Origin: Alphaproteobacteria bacterium UBA2947
Lineage (GTDB): Bacteria > Pseudomonadota > Alphaproteobacteria > Rs-D84
NCBI GenBank assembly: GCA_002348925.1
Contig: DEBV01000004.1
Location: forward strand, 90,614 to 97,830
Reading direction: 5' to 3'
Length of the DNA: 7,217 bases
Shown: positions 1-5,059 of the stretch, in pieces
Position numbering within the stretch: the first letter of the stretch is position 1
Layout of the letters: the number at the start of each line of letters is the position of its first letter
The notes under the pieces: generated by a model
The model's database searches: none
Told to the model about the DNA's origin: nothing
The model's input: the letters and a program-made list of their open reading frames with translations, nothing else
Program-made: the position numbers and the translations under genes

Positions 1-2
1 TT

Positions 3-551
3 TCATTGCATTTGTTCATCAGCCCAAACTTTTAATTCTTCTGCGCTGACATCGTTTGGAAATCTTTTGCCTGTCAGAACTTTCGCATTTGGTGCCAGTG
101 CTTGCAGGTTTGCGCCATAATCGCCGATATTACTGCTGCCCGATGTGACGAAAGGTATAATTGTTTTGTCGGCAAAGTCATAACTTTCAATGAAAGTATC
201 CATAATGGACGGTTCGCGACCCCACCAGATTGGTGATCCAACAAAGACAATGTTATATTGTGATATGTCTTCGATTTTTGACACGATTTGTGGTCGTGAA
301 CTTTTGTCGCCCATTTCAATGGAAGAACGACTTTGATTGTTTTGCCAATTTAAATCGTCGCTTGTGTATAATTGTTCTGGAACAATTTCAAATAAATCGG
401 CATTTATTGCGGCCGCTAATTTTTCAGCAACAACTTTTGTGTTTCCAGTGGCACTGAAATACGCAACCAATATTTTGTCGTTAGTTTCTTCTGCCTTTGC
501 ATTTGAGAATATCGCACATACCAACATTAAAACAGATAATAATTTTTTCAT
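3..551 (-). CDS. Exported flavodoxin-like FMN protein (Flavodoxin_4 type)
   Basis: This encodes a 182-residue flavodoxin-fold protein, expected to bind FMN and carry electrons or act in quinone/redox chemistry outside the cytoplasm. Residues 1-20 form a signal peptide: a lysine-rich start, a hydrophobic core and an A-K-A cleavage site before E21. The Cys at position 12 does not sit in a proper lipobox, so a soluble periplasmic protein is more likely than a lipoprotein. The FMN-phosphate loop is S-A-T-G-N-T at residues 33-38. Further on are 'GSPIWWG' and 'PFVTSGSSNIGDYG', both typical of the small Flavodoxin_4 group. I chose the ATG at 551 because it has an AGGAG Shine-Dalgarno just upstream and begins the signal peptide. 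A longer in-frame reading to 698 runs through the promoter and is unlikely. The gene is divergent from the tandem array. The fold is very likely; the physiological partner is unknown. Confidence 0.9.
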   Translation of the reverse strand: MKKLLSVLMLVCAIFSNAKAEETNDKILVAYFSATGNTKVVAEKLAAAINADLFEIVPEQLYTSDDLNWQNNQSRSSIEMGDKSSRPQIVSKIEDISQYNIVFVGSPIWWGREPSIMDTFIESYDFADKTIIPFVTSGSSNIGDYGANLQALAPNAKVLTGKRFPNDVSAEELKVWADEQMQ

Positions 552-574
552 GAATTTCTCCTCTTTCTTTTTGT

Positions 575-603
575 AACATACAGAATATACGAAAGTTTTG
601 CAA
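575..603 (-). promoter_or_regulatory. Sigma70-type promoter of the flavodoxin gene
   Basis: Read on the minus strand, TTGCAA (598-603) is followed by a 17-nt spacer and TATGTT (575-580). This places the start of transcription about 15-20 nt before the AGGAG site of the flavodoxin gene. The -35 form CTTGCA recurs at two other promoters in this window, which strengthens the call. Confidence 0.55.
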
Positions 604-637
604 GGGAATAACAGAATGCCAAGAAAACGATTTTTAA

Positions 638-665
638 TTGACAATTTTTTATTTTGTGGTAAAAA
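638..665 (+). promoter_or_regulatory. Probable promoter/leader of the tandem array
   Basis: TTGACA (638-643), a 16-nt spacer and TAAAAA (660-665) preceded by TG-G (extended -10 style) lie just before the first array gene. The same architecture, with the same 16-nt spacing and the shared TTTTGTGGTA core, recurs before the second gene. The predicted transcript would have only about a dozen leader bases before the ATG at 683, with the AAAGGA ribosome site right at its 5' end. The short leader and imperfect -10 keep confidence low. Confidence 0.4.
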
Positions 666-682
666 GTGCAAAAGGACAAACA

Positions 683-1213
683 ATGACAGATATTTCAAAT
701 ACAGAATATATTACAATAACCAAAGACGGTGTTTTTGTTGGTGGAAAACCTGCAACAGAATATCACGGATATATGATATACTTTTTAGATATTTCAAGGG
801 CGGGTTTGGTCCAAATACAAAAACAAAACCCAGAAGTGCAAGAATTACATATCGGGGCATTCGAAACAGCGGGATTCTTTGCGAAAAAGGGTAATCCTTC
901 GGAAGTTTTTGGAAGAAATGCTTGGGTTCGTGTAAAAATGTCTGATGGTCGTTTGGGGCCTTGGGTTTTCCAAAATGCATATGCTTCGACCACCGATTGT
1001 GCAAAAAACTGTGCGTATAACTGCGCTTATCTTGTACGCAGCAGACCTGATATGTGTTCGGCAATGCTGAATTTTACAGAAGATAAAGAAACAAATACAG
1101 AAAATAAAAAAACAGCGCAATCAAAAGAACCTTTAAAGGAACAACATAAAATAATTTCCGCCTTTAAAATCGGCTGTTTCAAAATAACAATTGAAAGAAT
1201 CAAACAAAGATAA
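683..1213 (+). CDS. Array unit 1: Cx3Cx3C small-protein paralog with long C-tail
   Basis: This is a 176-residue protein of a family I do not recognise; no function is assigned. There is no signal peptide or membrane segment, so it is probably cytoplasmic. Conserved blocks are 'YITITKDGVFVGGKPAT' (about 9-25), 'NPEVQELHIGAFET' (about 49-62), 'AWVRVKMSDGRLGPWVF' (80-96) and Cys106-x3-Cys110-x3-Cys114, probably on one face of a helix. Residues 133-155 are a charged, low-complexity linker. The end, 'IISAFKIGCFKI' plus a basic finish (157-176), is shared only with the last gene of the array. I chose the ATG at 683 because AAAGGA lies 6 nt upstream. An in-frame TTG at 638 would start inside the promoter-like element, and the leader shows a 2-nt indel relative to its copy at gene 2, so it is not conserved as coding sequence. 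It is the first gene of the array. Confidence 0.85.
   Translation: MTDISNTEYITITKDGVFVGGKPATEYHGYMIYFLDISRAGLVQIQKQNPEVQELHIGAFETAGFFAKKGNPSEVFGRNAWVRVKMSDGRLGPWVFQNAYASTTDCAKNCAYNCAYLVRSRPDMCSAMLNFTEDKETNTENKKTAQSKEPLKEQHKIISAFKIGCFKITIERIKQR
1148..1213 (+). repeat. 66-bp tail repeat, copy 1 (second copy 3490-3555)
   Basis: The last 66 bases of the first array gene match the last 66 bases of the final array gene (3490-3555) with about five differences and no gaps. Both encode 'IISAFKIG' followed by FKI and IERIKQR. The three middle array ends (units 2-4) keep only the terminal D-K-Q-R, as if the segment between GAAGAT and CAAAGATAA had been deleted. Confidence 0.85.
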
Positions 1214-1368
1214 AAAAGTTATTTGTTGAAAACTTTGTGTTTTGTGGTACAAAGACACAAAAAGGCCAAACAATGACAGAAAAATATATTACAAAGATAA
1301 AAAAGTTATTTGTTGAAAACTTTGCGTTTTGTGACGCAAAGACACAAAAAGAACAAACAACAATAGAT
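1204..1368 (+). repeat. 87-bp-period direct repeat of the leader; scar of a deleted unit
   Basis: Positions 1204-1281 recur at 1291-1368 with period 87: ACAAAGATAAAAAAGTTATT, then TTGAAA, TTTTGTG and the start-codon region. Copy 1 keeps ATGACAGA at 1273. In copy 2 the aligned ATG-ACA reads ACA-ATA, so the start is lost. After its ATG, copy 1 holds only a short piece of the family N-terminus (AAAATATATTACA) and then joins directly onto the family stop-region sequence. This looks like a gene body deleted between two ACAA microhomologies. Confidence 0.75.
1226..1253 (+). promoter_or_regulatory. Promoter-like leader element before array gene 2
   Basis: TTGAAA (1226-1231), a 16-nt spacer and TACAAA (1248-1253) with TG-G before it align base for base with the element at 638-665. 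The downstream duplicate, TTGAAA (1313-1318), 16 nt, then CGCAAA (1335-1340), has lost the -10 and now lies inside the coding sequence of gene 2. Confidence 0.35.
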
Positions 1369-1776
1369 ATTCCAAATACAAAATACATTACAATAAACAA
1401 AAACGGTATTTTTGTGGGCGGTGAACCTGCGACAACATATAATGGGGAAAAGATATACTCTATCCACGAAGTAAAATCACAATTTGCCGAAATACAAAGA
1501 AATAGACCAGAAGTGCAGGAATTACATGTTGGCGCATTCGAAACAGCGGGATTTTTTGCGAAACCTGGCAATCCTTCTGGGAAATTTGGAAGATATGCTT
1601 GGGTTCGTGTAAAAGTGTCTGATGGTCGTTTGGGACCTTGGGTATTTTGTCTAGATTGCTATCCGCCTTCTTTTTGTGCAGGATTTTGTGCGAAAAACTG
1701 TTGTATCGATGTCTGCGATTTTTCCAGTATGCGTTCGGCGGTGTTGAAATTTACAAAAGAAGATAAGCAAAGATAA
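1273..1776 (+). CDS. Array unit 2: Cx3Cx3C paralog with leader-derived N-terminal extension
   Basis: This 167-residue member of the array family has unknown function. Residues 30-167 align with the standard 138-residue unit: 'IPNTKYITINKNGIFVGGEP', 'RPEVQELHVGAFET', 'AWVRVKVSDGRLGPWVF', then Cys135-x3-Cys139-x3-Cys143 followed by another Cys at 144. Extra cysteines sit at 126, 129 and 148. Residues 1-29 are unlike the family. They are encoded by the duplicated non-coding leader, because the usual ATG is replaced by ACA at 1360. The ATG at 1273 is the best start, with an AAGG site just upstream. An in-frame GTG at 1237 falls inside the promoter-like element. If the upstream ATG is not used, the unit may be poorly translated or silent. 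It ends in the short 'KEDKQR' form and lies 59 nt after gene 1 and 7 nt before gene 3. Confidence 0.75.
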   Translation: MTEKYITKIKKLFVENFAFCDAKTQKEQTTIDIPNTKYITINKNGIFVGGEPATTYNGEKIYSIHEVKSQFAEIQRNRPEVQELHVGAFETAGFFAKPGNPSGKFGRYAWVRVKVSDGRLGPWVFCLDCYPPSFCAGFCAKNCCIDVCDFSSMRSAVLKFTKEDKQR

Positions 1777-1783
1777 AAAAACG

Positions 1784-2200
1784 ATGGCAGATATTCCAAA
1801 TACAAACTATATTACAATAAACAATGATGGTGTCTTTGTGGGGGGCAAGCCTGCAACGACATATAATGGTGAAAAGATACGTTTTATAAATGGTGTAAAA
1901 ACAAATTTTCTTGAAATACAAAAGCAAAATCCAAAAGTGCAAGAATTACATGTTGGCGCATTTGAAACAGAGGGAATTTTTGCGAAAACAGGCAACCCTT
2001 CTGGAAATTTAGGAAAATATGCTTGGACTCGTGTAAAAATGTCAGATGGTTATTTGAACCCTTGGGTGTTCTGCTATGTGTTCAGTTCTGCTTCCGTTTG
2101 TGCAAGCGGTTGTGCGCACCGTTGCTGTTTCAACACTCGTTACATTTCTGCTCTTAGTTCGGCAATGTTGAAATTTATAAAAGAAGATAAGCAAAGATAA
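1784..2200 (+). CDS. Array unit 3: Cx3Cx3C paralog, minimal 138-residue form
   Basis: This is a 138-residue paralog of unknown function with the plain family layout: 'YITINNDGVFVGGKPATTYN' (9-28), 'PKVQELHVGAFETEGIFAKT' (50-69), 'YAWTRVKMSDG' (79-89), then Cys106-x3-Cys110-x3-Cys114-Cys115. The otherwise constant R-L-G-P-W-V-F reads Y-L-N-P-W-V-F here, a departure at two conserved positions. There is no signal peptide or membrane segment. The ATG lies 7 nt after the preceding stop with only a weak A-rich ribosome site (no clear AGG), so translational coupling to gene 2 is likely. It ends in the short 'KEDKQR' form without the long tail. Confidence 0.85.
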   Translation: MADIPNTNYITINNDGVFVGGKPATTYNGEKIRFINGVKTNFLEIQKQNPKVQELHVGAFETEGIFAKTGNPSGNLGKYAWTRVKMSDGYLNPWVFCYVFSSASVCASGCAHRCCFNTRYISALSSAMLKFIKEDKQR

Positions 2201-2212
2201 GGAAAACAACGA

Positions 2213-2629
2213 ATGACAGATATTCCGAATACAAACTATATTACAATAAACAATGATGGTGTTTTTGTGGGCGGGGAACCTGCTACTACATATAATGGTG
2301 AAGAGATAGGCTTCATAGATAATACAAGGGTGTTTTTCACTGATGTACAAATGCAAAATCCAGAGGTGCAAGAATTACATGTTGGTGCATTCGAAACCAA
2401 TGGAAGATTTATGAAGGCAGGTAATCCTTCGGGAGTTTTTGGAAAAAACGCTTGGGCACGCATAAAATTATTTGACGGACGTTTGGGACCATGGGTGTTC
2501 AATATGATGTATGAAACATCTGCTAATTGTGCGTTCTACTGTGCACATCGTTGCTGTAATAACGTTCGTTTGTACTCTGCTATGCGTTCGGCAATGTTGA
2601 AATTTGCTAACAAAGATAAACAAAGATAA
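2213..2629 (+). CDS. Array unit 4: Cx3Cx3C paralog, minimal 138-residue form
   Basis: This is a 138-residue paralog, colinear with unit 3 and without gaps: 'YITINNDGVFVGGEPATTYN' (9-28), 'PEVQELHVGAFETNGRFMK' (50-68), 'AWARIKLFDGRLGPWVF' (80-96) and Cys106-x3-Cys110-x3-Cys114-Cys115. The segment at 97-105 is quite different from unit 3, while 'CAHRCC' is identical. A TAAGGA ribosome site overlaps the stop of the previous gene and lies 9 nt before the ATG, giving this the clearest start among the downstream array genes. It ends in 'KDKQR'. No function can be assigned. Confidence 0.87.
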   Translation: MTDIPNTNYITINNDGVFVGGEPATTYNGEEIGFIDNTRVFFTDVQMQNPEVQELHVGAFETNGRFMKAGNPSGVFGKNAWARIKLFDGRLGPWVFNMMYETSANCAFYCAHRCCNNVRLYSAMRSAMLKFANKDKQR

Positions 2630-2637
2630 GAAAAACA

Positions 2638-3555
2638 ATGACAGATATTCCAAACACAAGATATATTACAGTAAACAAAGATTGTATTTTTGTGGGCGGT
2701 GAACCCGCAAGGGCATATAGATTTCCATATAAAGGGAATAAAATACAATTTATGGAAAGAATAGAATCATGTTTTGCTGAAATACAAAGACAAAACCCAG
2801 AAGTGCAGGAATTACATATTGGCTTATTCGAAACAGAGGGAATCTTTGCGAAAACGGGTAATCCCTCTGGAAAATCTGTAAATTTAGAAAGATATGCTTG
2901 GGCACGTGTGAAATTATTTGATGGACGTTTGGGGCCTTGGGTGTTATGCGGTACGTACATTTCGGCTTCTGATTGCGCGGCTTACTGTGCAAGCAACTGT
3001 GGTTATATGCGTTCGGAAATGTTGAAATTTGCTAACATAAAGCCGATGACAGATATTCCAAACACAAGATATATTACAATGAACAAAGATGGTGTTTTTG
3101 TAGGCGGTGAACCTGCGACGACATATAATGGGGAAAAAATAGGCTTTTTCAAAAGCCTAAAATCAGATTTTGCTGAAATACAAAGACTGGTCCCAGAAGT
3201 GCAAGAATTTCATGCTGGCTCATTCGAAGCAATGGGAATTTTTGCGGAAACGGGCAGCCCTTATGGAATTTTTGGAAAATATGCTTGGGCGCGTGTGAAA
3301 TTGTCTGACGGACGTTTGGGACCTTGGGTGTTCTGTGATACATACCGTTCGGATGTTGGTTGCATGATTTGGTGTATATCCGAATGTTGTAACAGTTTTC
3401 AACACTACGACGAGTTGCGTTCGGCAATGTTGATTTTTGCCAAGGAAGATGAAGAAACAAATACAGAAAATAAACAAAAAGAGCAGAGTAAAATAATTTC
3501 TGCCTTTAAAATCGGCAGTTTCAAAATAATGATTGAAAGAATCAAGCAAAGATAA
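2638..3555 (+). CDS. Array units 5+6: two-domain fused Cx3Cx3C paralog with long C-tail
   Basis: This 305-residue protein is made of two complete family units read in one frame. Unit 5 (residues 1-136) has about 4 extra residues near 28-34 ('RFPYKG') and 3 near 79-84. Its motif is Cys113-x3-Cys117-x3-Cys121, and its segment after the cysteines is shorter than in other units. Unit 6 starts at M137 (ATG at 3046) and has Cys242-x3-Cys246-x3-Cys250-Cys251, followed by the charged linker and the 'IISAFKIG' tail shared with gene 1. Compared with the unit 4/5 boundary, the unit 5/6 junction is 17 nt shorter and has lost the stop codon, which creates the fusion. M137 could serve as an internal start, though there is no strong ribosome site before it. 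The first ATG lies 8 nt after gene 4 with a weak A/G-rich site. Function unknown. Confidence 0.87.
   Translation: MTDIPNTRYITVNKDCIFVGGEPARAYRFPYKGNKIQFMERIESCFAEIQRQNPEVQELHIGLFETEGIFAKTGNPSGKSVNLERYAWARVKLFDGRLGPWVLCGTYISASDCAAYCASNCGYMRSEMLKFANIKPMTDIPNTRYITMNKDGVFVGGEPATTYNGEKIGFFKSLKSDFAEIQRLVPEVQEFHAGSFEAMGIFAETGSPYGIFGKYAWARVKLSDGRLGPWVFCDTYRSDVGCMIWCISECCNSFQHYDELRSAMLIFAKEDEETNTENKQKEQSKIISAFKIGSFKIMIERIKQR
3490..3555 (+). repeat. 66-bp tail repeat, copy 2 (first copy 1148-1213)
   Basis: This is the C-terminal tail-coding repeat at the end of the last array gene, matching the end of the first gene. The preceding linker sequence (GAAACAAATACAGAAAATAAA-like) is also shared, so the homology extends upstream of the 66 bases. 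Confidence 0.85.
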
Positions 3556-3562
3556 AAAACTT

Positions 3563-3587
3563 AAAATATTCCCCCTTGCAATATTTT
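3563..3587. promoter_or_regulatory. Perfect AT-rich palindrome over the SIMPL-gene -35; possible operator
   Basis: AAAATATT (3563-3570), 9 nt, then AATATTTT (3580-3587) is a perfect 8+8 bp inverted repeat covering the -35 hexamer of the SIMPL promoter. Its position suits a repressor operator. AT-only arms in AT-rich DNA can arise by chance, and no specific regulator is implied. It has no GC in the stem and is a poor terminator candidate. Confidence 0.3.
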
Positions 3588-3624
3588 TATGCTGTGTTTA
3601 TAATTCACACAAACAAAGGGGGAA
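3569..3624 (+). promoter_or_regulatory. Inverted repeat that could mask the SIMPL ribosome site in read-through RNA
   Basis: TTCCCCCTT (3569-3577) is perfectly complementary to AAGGGGGAA (3616-3624), which contains the ribosome-binding site of the next gene. A transcript running in from the array would contain both arms and could hide that site. A transcript from the promoter at 3576-3604 would start near 3611 and lack the first arm. Confidence 0.3.
3576..3604 (+). promoter_or_regulatory. Strong sigma70-type promoter of the SIMPL gene
   Basis: TTGCAA (3576-3581), a 17-nt spacer and a perfect TATAAT (3599-3604). The predicted start near 3611 leaves a short leader that carries the AAGGGGGA site, 6 nt before the ATG at 3630. 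Confidence 0.75.
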
Positions 3625-3629
3625 AGATA

Positions 3630-4376
3630 ATGAAAATATCTGAAAAATTCAAAAATTTACCAACAGTTTGGGTTGTAATTATGGCGTTTGGTGTTGCGCT
3701 GGGTGGTTTCTTTATTGGCAATGGTGTTTATCAATCTTTGGCATCACGCACTGTCACTGTCAAGGGATTGGCAGAAATGGACGTTGTCGCAGATACTGCC
3801 GTTTGGAATATTAAATTCAGTCGTGTTGGTGGCGATTTGACACGGGTGCAATCTGATGTTGATTCTGATTTGGCAAAGACTCGTCAATTTTTGATGGATA
3901 ATGGCTTTGAAGAAAACGAATTACAAAATCTGCGTATAACTGTGCGTGATAAATATGCTGGATACAGCGAAGCAGAAAGAAAAGACCAAACCAGCAATGA
4001 CAGATATGTCGTTGAAACAGGTGTTATGGTGCGTTCTAATTCTGTAAATTTGGTTGATTCTGTATCACGTAAAATGGGTGATTTAGTGCGTCAAGGTGTA
4101 ACGGTAAGTGAAGATTATACTGGTCCAATTTATGTTTTTAATGGTCTTAACGATATTAAAATCAAAATGATAGAAGCGGCAACCAAAAACGCAACCGCTG
4201 CGGGCGAACAATTTGCAAAAGATGCGGGAACAAGTTTGGGTAAAATCAAGACCGCAAATCAGGGAACTTTCAGTATCTCTGCACGCGACCAAGTCGATGC
4301 GTGGTCTGATAACGAAAGACAGGCAATTAACAAACGTGTTCGTGTGGTTTCAACTATAACTTTCTTTTTAAGATAA
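3630..4376 (+). CDS. Membrane-anchored SIMPL-domain (DUF541, YggE-like) protein
   Basis: This 248-residue protein has a short basic cytoplasmic start, one membrane segment at about 11-34 ('TVWVVIMAFGVALGGFFIG') and a SIMPL domain from about residue 41 to the end, facing the periplasm. Supporting features are the opening strand 'TVTVKGLAEMDVVADTAVW', the pattern 'FLMDNGFEENELQNLRITVRD', the 'AATKNATAAGEQFAKDAG' helix and the closing 'RVRVVSTITF' strand. The biochemical role of the family is poorly known; E. coli YggE has been linked to resistance to oxidative stress. I chose the ATG at 3630 because AAGGGGGA lies 6 nt upstream; a longer in-frame start at 3576 lies inside the promoter. It is transcribed from its own promoter and closed by the intrinsic terminator directly after its stop, so it is probably monocistronic. 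Confidence 0.88.
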   Translation: MKISEKFKNLPTVWVVIMAFGVALGGFFIGNGVYQSLASRTVTVKGLAEMDVVADTAVWNIKFSRVGGDLTRVQSDVDSDLAKTRQFLMDNGFEENELQNLRITVRDKYAGYSEAERKDQTSNDRYVVETGVMVRSNSVNLVDSVSRKMGDLVRQGVTVSEDYTGPIYVFNGLNDIKIKMIEAATKNATAAGEQFAKDAGTSLGKIKTANQGTFSISARDQVDAWSDNERQAINKRVRVVSTITFFLR

Positions 4377-4404
4377 AAAAAACCGCCAAATTGGCGGTTT
4401 TTTT
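4377..4404 (+). terminator. Intrinsic terminator after the SIMPL gene
   Basis: AACCGCCAA (4381-4389) and TTGGCGGTT (4391-4399) form a stem with a GC-rich core (the loop probably opens to AAATT), followed by a run of seven T (4398-4404). The A-run before the stem would also give a U-tail on the opposite strand, so the element may work in both directions. Confidence 0.9.
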
Positions 4405-4408
4405 ATTG

Positions 4409-4436
4409 TTGTTTTTTATAAAGGTTTTTGTATATT
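4409..4436 (+). promoter_or_regulatory. Putative promoter of the HAD gene
   Basis: TTGTTT (4409-4414), 16 nt, then TATATT (4431-4436) lies between the terminator and the HAD gene. The -35 is weak, but a promoter is expected here because the terminator isolates the gene from upstream transcription. Confidence 0.45.
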
Positions 4437-4455
4437 ACAAATAAAGGAAAAACCG

Positions 4456-5055
4456 ATGCATTATTTGGTAGATTTGGACAACACGTTATTGAATACTTTT
4501 TTTATAGATGAAAATGGTGTTGTGAATTTTTATTGGTCAGAGTCTTTTAAGCAAGACTTTGGACAATCACCACGCATATTGAAAGATTTGTTTTGTGAAC
4601 CTTTTCTGACGATGTTGCGGACAAGCACAGATTTGCGCGCACATATAAATATGTTTTTAAAAAATCACAATATTGATATGTCTGCAGAAGAATTTTCGGA
4701 ATATTGGCTTTCAAGGGATTGTCGCATAAATATGGATGTTTTAAATTGGATACGTACACATCATGCAGACGGGGACCATTTCTATGTTGCATCAAATCAG
4801 CCCATTATTCGTATGGATTATATATGGCAACATAAAAAAGAGCTGCGTGATTTGTTTAAAGACGTTTTTATACCTGCAAATATCGATGCCGCAAAACCAG
4901 AACCTGAGTTTTTTATAAAAATTCAAGAAAAATTGAATGTACCTTTTTCTGATATTTGTTTAATAGACGATGATGAAAATAATATTGAATCTGCAAAACA
5001 ACTGGGTATGAAAACAATATTCTTTGAATCGATAAAAGATTTGGCAGACAAATAA
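4456..5055 (+). CDS. HAD-superfamily hydrolase (subfamily IA-like phosphatase)
   Basis: This 199-residue cytoplasmic haloacid-dehalogenase-fold enzyme is probably a phosphatase for a small phosphorylated metabolite, with substrate unknown. All four motifs are visible. Motif I is 'DLDNT', with nucleophile D6 and acid/base D8. Motif II is S113 in 'VASNQ'. Motif III is K147 in 'AAKPEPEFF'. Motif IV is 'LIDDDENN' with D171-D173 for magnesium. The region between motifs I and II (about 20-95) is a helical cap of C1 type, fitting subfamily IA with a 'DD.xNN' ending. An AAAGGA site lies 7 nt before the ATG. Its stop is followed after only 4 nt by the ligA promoter, and no terminator is seen between them, so some read-through into ligA is possible. 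Confidence 0.88.
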   Translation: MHYLVDLDNTLLNTFFIDENGVVNFYWSESFKQDFGQSPRILKDLFCEPFLTMLRTSTDLRAHINMFLKNHNIDMSAEEFSEYWLSRDCRINMDVLNWIRTHHADGDHFYVASNQPIIRMDYIWQHKKELRDLFKDVFIPANIDAAKPEPEFFIKIQEKLNVPFSDICLIDDDENNIESAKQLGMKTIFFESIKDLADK

Positions 5056-5059
5056 AATC

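Larger units (their letters stand above)
683..3555 (+). repeat. Tandem array of six homologous coding units
   Basis: Six homologous units lie head to tail: 683-1213, 1360-1776, 1784-2200, 2213-2629, 2638-3045 and 3046-3555. Units share long stretches at DNA level, for example around ATGACAGATATTCC, GTGCAAGAATTACAT, GGACGTTTGGGACCTTGGGT and the AAAGATAA end. This points to repeated local duplication with unequal crossing over. Differences concentrate around residues 33-43 and 97-105 and in the segment after the cysteines, while the flanking blocks stay constant. Confidence 0.93.

Noticed and set aside
504..551. Lipoprotein signal in the flavodoxin leader
   Set aside because: The residue before Cys12 is Val, which does not fit a lipobox; the A-K-A site suits ordinary signal peptidase cleavage.
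638..682. In-frame TTG extension upstream of array gene 1
   Set aside because: It would begin within the TTGACA of the promoter-like element. The leader has a 2-nt indel relative to its copy at gene 2, so the frame is not conserved, and ATG 683 has a good ribosome site.
996..1030. Radical SAM iron-sulfur motif
   Set aside because: The cysteine spacing is C-x3-C-x3-C, not C-x3-C-x2-C, and there is no TIM-barrel sequence around it.
1237..1272. In-frame GTG start for array gene 2
   Set aside because: It lies between the -35 and -10 of the duplicated leader and has no ribosome site; ATG 1273 matches the family start ATGACAGA.
713..3549. Reverse-strand open frames across the array
   Set aside because: They mirror the repeated sense-strand units, have no ribosome sites or recognisable domains, and their similarity follows from the sense repeats.
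683..3555. CRISPR array or simple satellite repeat
   Set aside because: The repeat period is about 400 bp, the units are open reading frames with protein-level conservation, and no short repeat/spacer pattern is present.
3556..3600. Intrinsic terminator after the array
   Set aside because: The only hairpin (AAAATATT/AATATTTT) has no GC pairs and overlaps the next promoter, so it would be too weak for termination.
3576..3629. Upstream start for the SIMPL protein at 3576
   Set aside because: It coincides with the -35 hexamer. The segment lies within promoter DNA and lacks a ribosome site, while ATG 3630 has AAGGGGGA at 6 nt.
3..4376. A shared oxidative-stress role for the array because flavodoxin and SIMPL genes flank it
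   Set aside because: The flavodoxin is divergent and the SIMPL gene has its own promoter; adjacency alone does not support a functional link.
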